From: Davidsoniella eucalypti | Lineage: Eukaryota; Ascomycota; Sordariomycetes; Microascales; Ceratocystidaceae | Direction: 5' to 3' | DNA: 64,000 nucleotides | NCBI GenBank assembly: GCA_004009845.1 | Contig: RMBW01000006.1 | Coordinates: forward strand, 434,001-498,000 | In this document: piece after piece, positions 37,141 to 50,900 of the stretch | How positions within the stretch are numbered: the stretch's first letter is position 1 | Layout: every line of letters starts with the position of its first letter | Program-made: the position numbers and the translations under genes | Notes under the pieces: generated by a model | Databases searched by the model: none | Told to the model about the DNA's origin: nothing | The model's input: only the letters and a program-made list of their open reading frames with translations

Positions 37141-38001
37141 TTTAGCCGTTGGTAATCGATATACAGGGCTTCAGCCGCTGAAAAAGGAGAAATATGAACC
37201 AGTGAGAAAATGAGATATATTGAGACCTAGATGGGCTTTATAAATGTTCTAGGTACAAGGAACACCGTGAAGAGTACCATATACAATGATCGGTTAGGAT
37301 GTTGTTGATTATTAATGCTCAGTAAAAGAGCATGTCTTAGGTGAACTCGGCACATCAAAAATTTAAAAACACTATAGGACCCTAAATTAACCCCAAAGGA
37401 GGGCATCAATGTTAGAGAATAATTTCGACAGTCTAAAATCTGCAAGCACTACGAAGCCGGTAACTTTGGATTAAATCCTAGAAGTACAATGACTTCATTG
37501 CCCTTGCTTTTTGTTTATTCTGGGGAATGCAATTTCTTATCGGCTGCCAAAATGCGCCTTATCGCTATTTTTGCCCCTCCTAAAAATTCTTTTCCCCTCC
37601 AAAAAAACGAGCAACAGCTGGTCTAACTATGAGAAACTGGTTTTACGGTCAATTCAATTGTAGTATGTAATAATTTTTTTACAAGTACGGCTAAAGCTGA
37701 AATAATGCTAGACCTTATCAGATCTTTTTTTTTGTGCTTGGTTTAGTTTTTCGGCGTTTAATTCGCTCGTTAGTACTTAATTTTCACTTTGTTCCTGTGT
37801 CGGCACACTAAAACCATACAAACAAAACTCTGCGTCCCCTCAAATCAAAGTTGACACCTCCGTGCAACGAAAACATACCCCGCTTGTTGTGTTGAATCTT
37901 GTGGTCTGACTCTGGTTGACTTATAGTCTCTATGGTGATCATCTACTTCATCTATCATCTTCTCTATTCGTCCAATCTTTCCCATCCATCCAAGACACAA
38001 G
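37141..38001. other. Divergent promoter region
   Basis: This region of about 860 bp lies between NBP35 (-) and the deoxyhypusine hydroxylase gene (+). It is AT-rich with CT-rich patches just before 38002. No other feature was seen. Confidence 0.5.
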
Positions 38002-39070
38002 ATGACTGCTCCCTCCAAGACCCAGGCTCAGATTGCCTCGCTGCGCAAGACGCTCTGCTCCGAGGAATCGTCGCTGGCCTCGCGCTTCCGCGCCCTTTTC
38101 TCGCTGAAGCACATCGCCGCCCAGGCCGCCACCAACGACGATCCCGAAGCCATTGAATCCATCGATGCTATTGCCGAAGCCCTAACCTCTCCGTCCGCTC
38201 TGCTCAAGCACGAGCTGGCTTACTGCCTGGGCCAGACGCACAACAGACATGCTGTCGACCCGCTGCGCAAGTGCCTGTCTGACCTGAAGGAGGACCCTAT
38301 GTGCCGCCACGAGGCCGCTGAGGCCCTGGGTGCCCTGGGCTACCCCGAGAACCTGGATATCCTGCGCGAGTTCCGAGATCGTGCTGGCGAGGATGTCGTC
38401 GTCACCGAGACTTGTGAGATTGCCATTGACCGTCTGGAGTGGGAGAACTCTGAGGCGCGCAAGCAAGAGAAGCTGCGTCAGAGGTAAGCATAGAGAACTG
38501 TTTGTTACGTATCGTATGTCGTGACATGCTCGGCTAATAGTCTTAACTATCACTAGCGACTTCGTCTCCATCGACCCTGCCCCGCCCATGCCCGAATCTG
38601 AGACTACTTCTACCCCCGATATTGCAGAGCTGGGTAGAGTTCTAATGAACACCGACTTGCCTCTGTTCAAGCGCTACCGCGCCATGTTCGCCCTACGTGA
38701 TCTTGCCTCCCCTCCCGACCTGCCTACAGCTGTCCCCGCCGTCTTGGCTCTGGCTACTGGCTTTGCTGACAAGTCTGCCCTGTTCCGCCACGAGGTTGCG
38801 TTTGTGTTTGGTCAGCTGTCGCACCCTGCTTCCATTCCTGCCTTGACCGAGGCCCTGAGCAACACCGAGGAAGCTAGCATGGTGCGCCACGAGGCTGCCG
38901 AGGCTCTTGGTGGTCTGGGCGAGGAGGAGGGCGTCGAAGACACCCTGAAGAAGTTCCTGAACGACAAAGAGAAGGTTGTTCGCGAAAGCGTGGTTGTTGC
39001 TCTGGACATGGCTGAGTATGAAAAGAGTGGCCAAACCGAGTATGCTCTGATCCCCGAGGTCACTGCTTAG
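38002..39070 (+). CDS. LIA1: Deoxyhypusine hydroxylase
   Basis: Two exons, 38002-38483 and 38557-39070 (73-nt intron), encode 331 residues. The protein is a HEAT-repeat (E-Z type) dyad with the four His-Glu metal-binding pairs of the family: KHELAYCLGQ at 70-71, RHEAAEALGAL at 103-104, RHEVAFVFGQ at 239-240 and RHEAAEALGGL at 272-273. These hold a di-iron centre that hydroxylates deoxyhypusine in eIF5A, the last step of hypusine formation. The two halves are joined by a linker (about 145-175) where the intron falls. The second intron-exon junction is phase 2 and rebuilds Ser161. It is convergent with the RNA polymerase I subunit gene, with 270 bp between them. Confidence 0.96.
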
Positions 39071-39340
39071 GATGCAAGACATGTGTGCTTGTCGGACTAC
39101 ATCTTGATGTTTTTGGTATTGGTTCTTTTGGTTTCAACTTCCGGGTTCAGTTTTTGTGTATGGGAATTTGGTTTGATATGTTTCTTTGTTTGTTTGTATA
39201 TTATGCGTATTTGTGATTTTTTTTATCGGGAGATTATCTTCCTGGCTGGGTATCATATAACGGAGTACAAAAAGTAGAGATCGTTCGGTTTGATTTGAGT
39301 GTTGCTGCCCTTGCTGGGATGCATCTTTTGTATGATACAC

Positions 39341-39914
39341 TCAGTTGTTCATGGCCCAACTAAAATGTGGAAAAAGAAAAGTGGTTAGTTAGTCCAAGAC
39401 ATTTTATGTTTTGCAAGAAAGAAGAGATAGATATAATTATAAGACATATATTCATGACGTAGGAAAAGAATGGTGAAAGGACATACTTGTGACCACAGTC
39501 GCAGTAGTAGAAAATGGTGCTGCCTTCATCGGCACTGCGCAACTGGACAGAAGTATAGCGCACTTCTTCGGCGCCGCACTTGGGACAACGTTCGTGAATG
39601 GTGGCCATGGTAGCGATTTCGTGACTGGCAACCGCCTTGACGGACGACTGAAGCTTTTGGCGCAGAACGGATGGGAAATCGGTGGCCCTTGTCTCGGTGG
39701 TGATGACTTGGGCGGCACGATCTGGAAGAGAAGAAACAAAGCCCGTGTTAGTGGAACGGACGGACATGTACATACATGCGATAAGCTAGGAAGACAAACC
39801 TCGGTTTTCGCTGTGGCAGGCGTCGCAACGTAGAAAGCCCTTGGATGTACCCTTCGAGGCCGGCAAGAGGTTTCCGCACATCGTGCAGAAAACAAGAGAG
39901 CCGATTGCCGACAT
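39341..39914 (-). CDS. RPA12: DNA-directed RNA polymerase I subunit A12 (Rpa12)
   Basis: Three exons, 39914-39800, 39721-39487 and 39359-39341 (19 nt), encode 122 residues. The N-terminal zinc ribbon has Cys10, Cys13, Cys30 and Cys33 (VFCTMCGNLL, RCDAC). The C-terminal TFIIS-like ribbon has CPKC at 84-87 and the acidic loop RSADEGST (Asp103-Glu104), which in Rpa12 reaches the active site for RNA cleavage. The last Cys pair is Cys112-Asp-Cys114 (FYYCDCGH), one residue shorter than the usual C-x2-C; the protein then ends NWAMNN, the same distance from the Gly as yeast Rpa12. The last exon codes only the final residues. Function: intrinsic transcript cleavage and termination by Pol I in the nucleolus. 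It is divergent from SCC2. Confidence 0.92.
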
Positions 39915-41102
39915 GATTGGAGGTGGTGGGCGCTGGGAATAGAGAAAATTGTATCAAACCTAAAATCTCTCGGTGCTGTTGGCGATGAAGTCAAGGTGAT
40001 TAGCCAAAATTTCTTGCAGGCCAACACTGGTTGATTTCCGGCTAATCTGATAAGAGGCTTATCAGGGATATGAAGCTCACTTACAGAACCTCTATATGGT
40101 GCGATACTACAGGTACTATAAGGAGGCCTATAGGCGGCATCCATCCCTGATCCATCCCTGTAAGCGAGGCTGCAGTGTGATTAGTGGCGGCTGGACAAGG
40201 GAGTTAGAGTAGTATGTAATGTTGAGGTTTTTGGGAGCCTGCACCACTGCACTGCATACGGTTAATGTTCGTGTTTGCGGTTGTTGTTTGTACTGTGTTT
40301 TATGGCTTGGCTTGTAAGCTACCTGACAGAAACTTGGAGCTGGTTTGGAGCTGGTTTGGAGCTTTTTAGATTGGAAGTTGAGTTCACCAGCGGACCGCAA
40401 ACCAAAAAACCGCAATTTGATATCTAGTTTGTCGTCGTCCCTTTCAGCCTCGCTGTCTATTTCAATTTTTTTTTTGCGATCTTTGGTATCGAGAGCGTGT
40501 AATTAATTAGTTTACTCGTGTGCAACAATATCAGCGCTATATCCAGCGCATTCCAATCCACACGGATTCTCTGCGTTCAATCTAGCCAGCTGCAGCTGGA
40601 GAATGTCGATTTCGATTGCCTAGTCTGACCCGTTATGCGCTTTTCAACCCGCTGAACTTGCGACCACGGATCCGATTTGCATTTCTGCCTTTCGCACCAA
40701 AATCTACACTAGAACGAAGCTGCGACTAAATCGAAATCGAATCGACGACTGCACGTGAAAAATGCTGCTCGAAAAACTGGCTTTCAAGACCATCGCCCCT
40801 TGAACACTATCACGATATCGTCTGATCTCTGTTCTTCCCTTCTCTCTGTCCCCCCCGAAACGTTTGAATATCGCCGGCGCGTTTTGCCACCATCGCTGCC
40901 GCATCGACGACCCAAAAACCCGATAGACGGCCATACATTCATTTCATTAGTCGCACGACAATACGGGAAACGACCGACTCCTGATTGCCGGCTTATGGAG
41001 ACAAACTACACTCTTTGAAGTTCCTCTCCTTTCTTCATATCTATCGCGATTCAATTATTGCCCAACTACTCTTCGCTACTCTACACACAACAAGCCGTCG
41101 CT
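39915..41102. other. Divergent promoter region (RPA12 / SCC2)
   Basis: This region of about 1.2 kb lies between the starts of RPA12 (-) and SCC2 (+). It includes a tandem string GGAGCTGGTTT near 40338-40360. Otherwise nothing coding was recognised. Confidence 0.5.
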
Positions 41103-44100
41103 ATGCCTGATATCAACGCCAACGGCAACTCGCCATTCCGGCGCCCGGAGGCGATTCTTCAGAATCGGCCGTTTACCCTCCAGGAAGCATTGCCATATTC
41201 ACCACATACCTCTGTGGTGCCCTTTGCTCACGGTAATTGCCCTCTCTCGCTCGCAAAGTCCCGGCCCGGCAAGAACGTCACGGGACTTTAGACCTTCGTC
41301 AAATTCGCACAAAACGTTGTGCGTGGAAGGTGTAGTCCAAGCCCAGATATCTGCTTCGTGGAAAACAATACATTGGAACCTCTTAACGGCAACTACTCGT
41401 GATATTTTGTGGCGTTTCTAGCCCTGGCCATATGCACCGCACACAAATTCAGCTAAAATCAATACGGTATTTGCTAACTCTTGCTTCTTTATCGTCAGAC
41501 TTGATTCCCGAGCCCATCACCGGATCCGGCCACTTAACGACGAGCATTGCCGAACTGTTCAACCATACAGAGTTCGATAAGCTGAATCAAGACGCTGCAG
41601 CCGCTGATCCAGCGCTACAGAACTCCGTTAAGAAGGTCACGGACTATCTGCTTCATGATTTGAAGTCTAGTATAAGAACCACATAGTAAGCCACCGCCGA
41701 TTCTTTTACGCATTTTTGCACTTCTTTGTCTGACAGACATGTCTCTAGCAAATTCAAGACCGTACATCGTGTGCCTGGAGCTTCAGAACCTGACATTGTC
41801 CCGTCACAAACACTCTCGCCTCTTTCTCGCGCCATTTTCGACAAAGTCTCTAATCTCTTTGACTACCAAGGGGCAGACCAGAGTCCCAGCCAGCCTGTGC
41901 CTCAGTCCAACGGCCAGCCTAGACGCTCAATATCTAGCACTCTTCCGGTTCCACCTCCACCAGCAATCTCTAAATCACCAATTCCACCACCGATATTACC
42001 GGCCGGTGCTTTTGGTCCACAGAGTATCACTGCCGACCCATCAGAAGGTAGCCCTGCACAAAAGAACACCAAGTCTGGCCAACGAACAGCTTCTGTTAGC
42101 ACACCACAAGCCTCTAACAAAGGCGGCAACCACGACACTAGTATCCAGTTGAAGAAACCGGCAGATCTCAAGGGACTTGTTGGAACCCCGAAAGTGCACA
42201 AAGAAGAGAACGATAGGCGACCGAAGCAAGAAGAGGACGAGGAAGGCGAAGAAGAAGACAAGGACACCGACACCGACGCTGATGCTGACGCTGACGCTGA
42301 CGCCGATGCCGAAGACGAAGATACCGATATTCCAACAGTCAAGCAAGAAGCTACGGATGGGAGCGTACCCATGGATGAGGATCCCCCAGAATCTGCAATG
42401 GCCACTACTACTCTAACCGACTCTGTCACTAAACCTAAAGACGATGACAATATCGACGCTATGATGCTGGATGCGGACGACAAGCGTGATCCGCTAGTTA
42501 TCGACTTCAAAGCCTCCTTGAACATCAACAAGCATCAGTATGTGACGGTCAAAGATTCGTTTGATGCTCCTACGAATTACTCTAGCCGCAAGTCAAAAAA
42601 AAAGAAGGATGTTGTGGTTAAAGATCTCTCACGTGATGTACTTGACCAACGCGAACGTGCCAACATGGCCTTAACCGAGTTCGAGCGGTTTGCCAACGAA
42701 ACCTTCGACGCCGTATCTAGCGCTATCACAGCTACGCCCGGCTTCGAGAACATCGCTATGCTCAACTCGGAAAAGGAGCCTACTCTCACTACTGCCACCC
42801 ATCAAGCTGCAAACACTCATCTCACTAAGCTGATAAGCCTTGGCTCATTTGAGCAGGCCGATGTCGAGACGCTGGTCAGATTGCAAAAGCTATCTGAAAC
42901 CTCCATCAAGGATGCTGCTAATATGGACCTCAAGATAGACGAATCTTGGGCGGAGGCTGACCTTCAGCATTGGATCACACAAATCCCAGCCGTCGAAACT
43001 ACCCTCCGTGCGACAAGAACAGCACTACGTGTTATGTCTGGTGGAAGAGAAGACAAGCAACTATATTCCGAAACCATTATTGAGCGCTCTATCGATCTGT
43101 TCAAGGGTATGATGGATGGTGTCATCATCCCCATTGTTGAAATGCGCAACTCCGGCCCTTCTGCTGCACTATTCAAGCATATCTCTGCCAACCGAAAACC
43201 TATCACACCTTTATTTACCAACACACAACGCCTGTTCGACATCTTGGCTTCTCTTGTGAATTCTATGGAACTCTCTGAAACAGTCATCAATACTCTTGAG
43301 TACACAGCATCAAGATTGATCTTTGTTGAGAATGCCCATTACGAAAAGGATTCTGCCATTGGTGTCCAACGTTTTGATGGCCTGCGTCTCGTCGCCATGA
43401 ACATGCTTTGCCAAATCTTTATTCTGAAGCCCGAACAGCGTCAGGGCATCTTGACTGATATTCTAACATCTCTCGAGAAGCTCCCTATTGGCAAACAAAG
43501 TGCACGTCATTTTAAACTTGCAGATGGCTCAAGTATTCAACCCGTATCCGCACTCATCATGCGTCTGATTCAGTCTAGCTCTGGTAAAACAAAAGACTCC
43601 AAAGCTCTCAAGCAAATTACCATCCCTGGTCAGGAGCCTGATGCCCCTATTATTCCAGGCGCACCAATCGATATTGATGCTGATGAGCTTAACGGCGAGG
43701 CCATAGCCCCACGCAAAGTACAAGCCACAATCCGTACAGAGGAAGATGGAGGTGCGCAGCCTGATATCGCCATCAAGGAGTTGGATAACACACTCAGTGT
43801 ACTGTTCGAGACTACCAAGAACAACGCAAACTTTGTCATCAACTTTATCGTCAGCCGGGCTCTTAGTGCGACAAAATCTGGCGATACTCCATATCGTAAT
43901 TTGCTTGACTTGTTCGTTGAAGATTTCACAACTTGCCTTGATTCTGCAGACTGGCCTGCCGCTGAGATTTTACTACGCATGATAATGTTCCGTATGGTGA
44001 AGCTCTCCGAAGCCGAACGCGCACCTGCCCCAGCGAAGAACATGGCACTGGATGTTTTGGGCACGATGGGTGCATCCATTTCTCGACTCCGCTCTCAAGT

Positions 44101-47100
44101 GCGCAAGATTGCTAGCAGTATGGAAGGGACAGGCTCTGACGACCTCACACGCTTTCTGTCAGATTTGGCTTACTCGTCGCTCGACCAGAGATGCAAGGTC
44201 GAGGATATGGTGTCATGGGCTGGACCTTACCGTTCTACTCTAGAGTACTTAGAAAGCCGCCAAGCAGACGATCCGTATCTCAAGGGAGCACTTTCGTTTT
44301 TAGTGTGTGACTGGGCTTCGATGACGTGTATGGGCTACCAGTCTTTCAAGGAAGATGAGGTAGAGGGTAAGACCGAATTTGGATGCCTGGCCTACCGTCT
44401 ACGTATGATGATCGATGATGAGCGTTGGTTGACTAACGAATACTCGTTCAAGACTGTGTCAGCATCTCATGCTAAGTTAGCCTATTATGCCCTACTTCTA
44501 CGCTCGCCCCTCTGTGAATCATTCCCCACGATCCTCAACATTGTTTTGGGGTCAATGGCTAGCGACCAAGCTACTGTCCGTAGTAAGAGTTTGAAGAGCG
44601 TCAACCAGATCCTAGAGACCGACCCCGCTATCTTGGATGGAGAATCAGTAGTTGTATCCTTGATCATTAAGTGCTCAGGCGACTCCTCTCCACAAGTGCG
44701 TGACTCGGCTGTTGGTCTCATTGGCAAGTGTATCTCTATGCGGCCAGAACTAGAAGACGGGATGACTTCTCGTGTAGTAGAGCGATTCACGGATTCTGGT
44801 GTCGGTGTCCGTAAGCGTGCTATGAAGTTGGCGCGTGATATCTATCTCCGTAATACCAACAAGAGTATCCGTGGATCTATCGCTGCAGGCCTCCTGCTTC
44901 GTGTGCAAGATCCCGATGAGGGAGTTCGTGACTTGGCGAAGCAGATGATGGAAGAAGTGTGGTTCGCACCATTCTATAACGTGGAAGAGTCTGCAGAGTA
45001 CCAGATGTCGCTGACTGACCATGTTGGCCTTATGATCCGCATCGTCAAATCCGGAAATGTTGCTGGTGTACTCGACAAGGTTCTACAATCTATCCTCTTG
45101 AGCACCAAGGATGGGAAACCTTCTGAAGGACCTTTTGCTGTCTGCACTAAGCTTGTTTCCAACATGTTCGGTCTTATCGACAACCTCGACTCGGACGATC
45201 CAACAGTACCTGCCGGTCGTGATGCTTTGCTCGTGCTTATGATATTTGCCAAGGCCGACCCAAAGCTATTCACGTTTGAGCAGGTTCGTTTGCTTAAACC
45301 GCACCTTTCCGCGATCAAGACACGTGAGGATCTTCTTGTTTTCCGTGCTGTTACAGCTATCTACCGCAAGGTTCTTCCGAATCTGTCCAGGATTCACTCG
45401 CAGTTTCTCCAAGAAGTACGTGCCTTACTCAACCAGTCAGTCTCGAAACTACAAAAGCCGCTTCTGGACAACACCATGGCGTGTATCTGGATCATCAGCG
45501 ATATCCTACAGAACATCGCACCACTGTGTCGTCTAGCCGCTTCATGTATGGCTGGTGCCCAGGCTCAGAAGAACAAGGCGTTGGACGCAACTACCGTCAG
45601 CACTTTCTCACGCTATGCTATCCTTATGGGCATGATTGGTAAGCATTGCCAGCTAGAAGGGGAGATTGAATTTTTCCGTGAGAAGTTCCCTGGTTGGAAG
45701 GGCAAGACAGTGACATCACTCATGATTGAGATATTGATCCCCTTCGCCAACAAGGAGCGCCCAATGCCAATGCGCTCTGCTGCACTGGACTCTATCGGCC
45801 TCATCTGCGAATCTTCACCACGCAACTATGTTTCGCCTAATGTGTATACTACCTTCCAACAAGTCTTTGATGGCAAGGTCCCACAGCTAGAGAACATGAT
45901 CTTGTCTTCGTTCAAAGAGTTCTTGGTTACAGAAGAGCGTCGTTCTGAAGCAGCGTCGGCTGAAAAGGCAGCTGAAAAAGCGGCCGGCAAGAAGCGTGAG
46001 CTGACGGTCATGGGTGGCACTAGCTTCGATGATGTAGCCAGCGCTACGACACAGCGCTTCTTGAAGGATATCACACGTATTTGTCTAGGCACACAAGACG
46101 ACCACGCCTACCTCGCCATGGAGGTCCTGGGTAGCATCAACAGACAGGGTCTCGTGCATCCCAAGGAAACGGGTATCACACTGATTACATTGGAAACGTC
46201 AGACGTACATAAGATCTCGGAGACGGCGTTCCAAGAACATAAGGTACTACATCAGAAACACGAGACGGTACTCGAGCGCGAGTATGCCAAGGCTATCCAG
46301 GCTGCATACAGCTACCAGCGAGATATCTGCAAGGACCCTCGCGGTGCCCGTGTCGATCCTTTCCAGTCCAAACTCCACCTATTGATGGAAGTCATGAAGA
46401 TCAGCAAGAGCAAGAACCGGCAGAAGTTTTTGGAGAAAGTATGTTTGCAGGCTGATTTTGAGCTTAACAAGCTCAATGTGTCAGCACCAATACCGGCACA
46501 TGTCATGTTTGCTCGCTTTATCATCGATAACTTGACTTTCTTTGAGTACGTCACGGTTGGCGAAGTCATGGCTACCGTTAATCTTCTCGAAAAGATTGTC
46601 ACAACTACAGGTGCTCCTATCGCGCAGGCTATCGAAGTCGAAGTATTTACTCCTCGTGTTGAGGCTTTACTTAAGGGCTCGAACAAGGATGTCCCATCCA
46701 CTTCTGATGCTCCCGCTGGATCATCTTTCGATTTCATGGAGATGGCCTTTGATGGTAAACTCACCGTCGATCCCTTGGAAACCTTGAAGAAATCTGAGCC
46801 TACACCAGTAGTGCTAGTAGCGGACATAGAGCTCGACGTCGATGATAAGCGCCTGAAGCAATTTGCTGCGGCTGCATGCATATTCACAGCCATGTGGGAA
46901 TCACGCACCTACCTCCGCCGCCTCCACAGCCTCGGTCTCAACCGACGCGAAAACAAGATCAAGACACTCGTCAAAGACATGAGCAAGGCGCCCATCAAAA
47001 GCCAAGGTGTGACAGGCGACAAAGCCTGGGAAGAGCTTTCCAGCATGTCCTCCGTCTTCACCTCCCAACAAACCCAACTCCGCAAACTTCGAGCCTTTGT

Positions 47101-47455
47101 CGACCTCATGAACGTCGATAGCGACTTCAAAGTGCCCGACTCCGACGAAGAAATGGGCGAAGACGGTAACGGAAGCGTCGGCGGAAGCGGTGGTGCCGGT
47201 GGTCCTTCAACGCCTAGCGACGATGATGGTGGTGGTGAAGATGATTTATTCAATGCTACCATGGGCTTCGGTGGTCCCGATGGACGTGGTCGGAAGCGTA
47301 AAGGCGCCGGAACACCGGGTGGCGGTGGACGTAAGAAGCGCGCAAGATCGAATTCGAAACCGCCGAGACCGAGAGGTCGGCCGCGTAAGAATCCGTTACC
47401 GGAGCCAGAACCAACGGAACCAGAGGCAGAAATGGGAGCTGCAGATTGGTTCTAA
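41103..47455 (+). CDS. SCC2: Cohesin loading factor SCC2 (Nipped-B/Mis4 family)
   Basis: Three exons, 41103-41232, 41499-41685 and 41749-47455, encode 2,007 residues. The ATG at 41103 is the first in frame. The N-terminal part, about 1-110, matches the conserved region that binds the Scc4/Mau2 partner in this family. Then come Pro/Ser-rich disorder, a strongly acidic stretch at about 268-300 with a run of Asp-Ala pairs, and a long HEAT-repeat body (about 390-1,850; e.g. SIKCSG-type IIKCSGDSSPQVRDSAVGLIGKC and GLLLRVQDPDEGVRDLA). The Nipped-B C-terminal region includes QVFDGKVPQLENMILSSFKE and LEREYAKAIQAAYSYQRDI. The tail is basic with a PRGRPRKNP AT-hook-like motif, then ends AADWF. Scc2 with Scc4 loads cohesin on chromatin and stimulates its ATPase. 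Confidence 0.93.
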
Positions 47456-47904
47456 AAGGTTCGATTATGTTATGTCCTCTTTTTTTTTTCTTGTTTTCTG
47501 TCTTTACTTCTGTCTTCTGTTACTTTTTTTCCTTTTTAAACTTCATGTATCATATACCACACATATTCCCTTTCCTATAGAATTCTATCTTTAGCTCACA
47601 TCTTTTATTTTTTTCCTTTTCCAACTCGGCGTTTCAATGCTTTTTTATTGGGTTTTTTTTTCTGCTCATTTTACTTTTATAGCTAGAACGGCATAGAAGA
47701 GGTTCAAAGAATTATTCATGCCTCTTATATCAAGGGTTATCAGGGTTACTTGGTGTCGTTATTTCATCTAGTATTTTTTCTAACTGGCGAAGAAGTTGTG
47801 TCTTATTGCCGTTACATACGTGGCCACCAAAAATATAAATACATTAGACTATAATTTATTTCATCTCTTTGAAGCATTTGATGTTTGTCAGGTTAGAATC
47901 TTTT
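47456..47904. other. Convergent intergenic spacer
   Basis: This 449-bp spacer lies between the ends of SCC2 (+) and the helicase gene (-). It is T-rich. No feature was seen. Confidence 0.6.
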
Positions 47905-50900
47905 TTATGAAAAATCGTCCAAATCATCGTCAAACCCATCAAGATCTTCATGCGTTATACCCTCTAGAGCACACCAATCTGCCCAAGACTGATCGACACG
48001 GTTACTTCCGGCGCCTTTATCACCTTTGTTCACCATATCACGAGAGGGCAAGGGCGGTGACATCGGTGGGGTTGATGGTCTCTTTATCAGGCCATACCCA
48101 GGCTTAGCGGTGATGGAGACAACTTCTTCGCGAGTCATCAGATTTTCCATGATGAAATCGTCGTTCGTTACGACCTCGGGGTTCGTGTATTTGAGACGGA
48201 TAATCTCCTCCATGAAAGCAGTGAGGTAGTCGTCGGTATATGGAGTATAAGACGCTGTGGGATCGGCGATCCTGTTGTGCGGCTGGCGACCCTCTTGGTC
48301 TCGGCTGCCCGATAGACGTTTCTCGGGAGTAGACGGCGGAGTGCTTAGATAGCTGTCCGAGTTAAACGTTCCTACTGGCGATTGTGGTGATGGCGGCGGC
48401 GCAGGACACTTAGGCGATATTCTAATTTTTTGACCGGTCCGGACGTTGAACAAGATGACGTCATCCGGGAACTTGAGCGACTTGCGGTAGTGCAGGTATG
48501 CGTATATCGCCGATTGCAGGATGTGCTCGTTGGACAGAGTGGCCACGAACTTGACTTCCCATAGACACTTTGGGCTGTTCTCGAACCAGCCGGCCAGCGG
48601 GTTTGCAGTAGTATTATTCAGTTTTCGAGTCGTCTTTTTCTTGTTACCGTCCGATCCACGCTCGATATGTCGTCGGATATCCGGAGAAAGATTCCGCGTG
48701 TCGACGCCGACGATGTCAGCGCGGGCCCTGATTTGCATATGGGCCTGGTCGACCTCGTATTTCTTCTCCGTGAGATCAACCTCGAACCCAAAGAGGCCGG
48801 AATACTGCGAGGCTTCCAGCTCCGACTTGAGTCGTTCTCGCGCCGTCATCAAGTCCTCGGGAGGAATCCAATCGTAGGGATGTTCGCGCATCTGCAGGAA
48901 CCGCGTGCGGAAGGACGAGACGTTGGATTCGTACTCGCAGGCTGTACGGCATAGCCAGGCCACATCTTCTTTGGTCAGCTCGACGCCCATCTGGCGCAGT
49001 TCGTGTGGTGGCGTCAGCTTTTCAGGAGCCGCAGGGTCGTCGAGGAAGAGTGTAGTCAGAGTATTGAGCATTAGGTGCTCGCAGGCGGCAACTACGACGA
49101 GGCCATTGAGATCGCTGACTGCCTCGTGGAAGTTCCAGTCATCCTGTGGATAAAAGGGGACCTTGCCGTCCTCTAGTAGCTCCTTTGGCATATCTTTGTC
49201 GTCGGGGCTAAGCGGCTTGGGGGTTTTGATAGTCCACTTTGACTCTACGACGACGGGAAGACCGATTTGCTCTTCTTCGGGAAGTTCCGGCTCAAGATAC
49301 TCGATGTGTAGATACTGGTCGATGATGCGCTGTGCTTGATCATCGGCGATGTGGCGCACTATGTCGGTCACGGCGGATTTGACGGGCATATGTAAGCCGA
49401 CGTTTGGTGGTCGGCCAGGCTTGGGACCAGGCAGCAAGTCGGCGTCCATGGCCTTGAGATCATATGTCTTGTCTGAAAGGGATGTATCTTGTACTGCCTC
49501 AGGATCTAAAAATGGCACTAGCTGCTCCTTGGCTGTGTTGACAATGACTAGTTGCTCTTTAGCGCGAGTCAGGGCTACAAACATCTGGTTCGAACAATGG
49601 TCGTCTGGCAGATCACGGCCACTGTAAGAGAAATAGGAGTTGTTGCTGATGTCTAGCAAGATAACCAGATCTCGCTCACTGCCTTTGAATTGGTGTATCG
49701 TCGATGCCGAGAGCTTGCCTTCGATGACCCGCTCGTCTAGAGACGACTCATCACTGATAGCAACTGCCACTGGCACGCCAAAGTCTTCGGCGAGTGAATT
49801 GACTAGTCCAGACATTTTTATGTTGTTTCGGAGGTTTGGCGCTAAGATTGCCGTGTTTGCAGCACCGTACTTCCTGATCAACTGGAGCAGATGAACCGCC
49901 AGCGGTCTTGATTTGAATGGGTTAGCGTTGAGGAAGATAGGCACCGGTCCAGACTTGGAGCCCACGATGTATTGATCGCCGGCCAGCCAGGCGTGGTTGA
50001 TATGGGCAACCGTTTCGTGAGAAAGACGGAAACTCTTGCTGAGGCTTTCGGTGACCCACGGATATTGGGATGCCAGCGGCTCGAGAAGACTAGGCGCTAG
50101 AGTGAGATAGCGAGCGTCGGCACCACGGAAGCCGTAGATGGCCTGTCTCTCATCTCCCAGGACCACCAAACGAGCAGCCCGGCCTTTTCGAGCCGCTTGG
50201 TTGGCGCGCAGAAAGAGACATACCAGCCAGAATAGCAGCGGCGTACAGTCCTGGAACTCGTCCAGCACGACGACATCGAACGGCACTCCAGTCCAGACCG
50301 GAGGCGGCTCGTCGGGGAGATTGAGACGCTCCATCTGCCTGATCAGCTGGCTGTCTGTGTGTATATTGACGCCGAAGAGGGCGCAGGCCATGCCGTGGAA
50401 GGTGAGCACGCGGGCCGTGTTCTGATACTTGACTAGACGCACCTTGGTCTCCATAGCAAGCCGGCGAGAGTAGGTTAGAATAGCCACATGCTGGCCGGAG
50501 GACGCGACATCTGCGACTAGAGCCTCGGCTGTGGCTGTCTTGCCGGAGCCCGGCCGGGCAGAGACAAGTACATTGTGGGTGCGAGATCTCTCGACGATGC
50601 GGCGCTGCTCGTCAGATGGCGCGAAGCGCATCTTGGGGAGATTCGGTGGCGACGGCTTGTATGATGCTGGACTGGAGGGGTTGGGTTGGGATCCAGACAT
50701 CGCGGTTCTTTGCCTTTTGCGTGGGCGAGATGACGGGGGCAGCATGGAATTAGCGGCGGCAGAAGCTGACCTTGGTTTGGAGCTCTGGGAGGTCAAGGCT
50801 TCTGCGATAGTCGCATATGCTCTCCATGGCCTTGGACGAGAAGCAGGTGACTTGGGGCAGGAGGCCGTTAACAATGACTCTGAGAGTGACCTAAAGAGTG

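Noticed and set aside
39452..40144. 230-residue minus-strand open frame overlapping RPA12
   Set aside because: It is a shifted frame of the RPA12 exons plus its promoter. The Cys motifs exist only in the frame used for RPA12.
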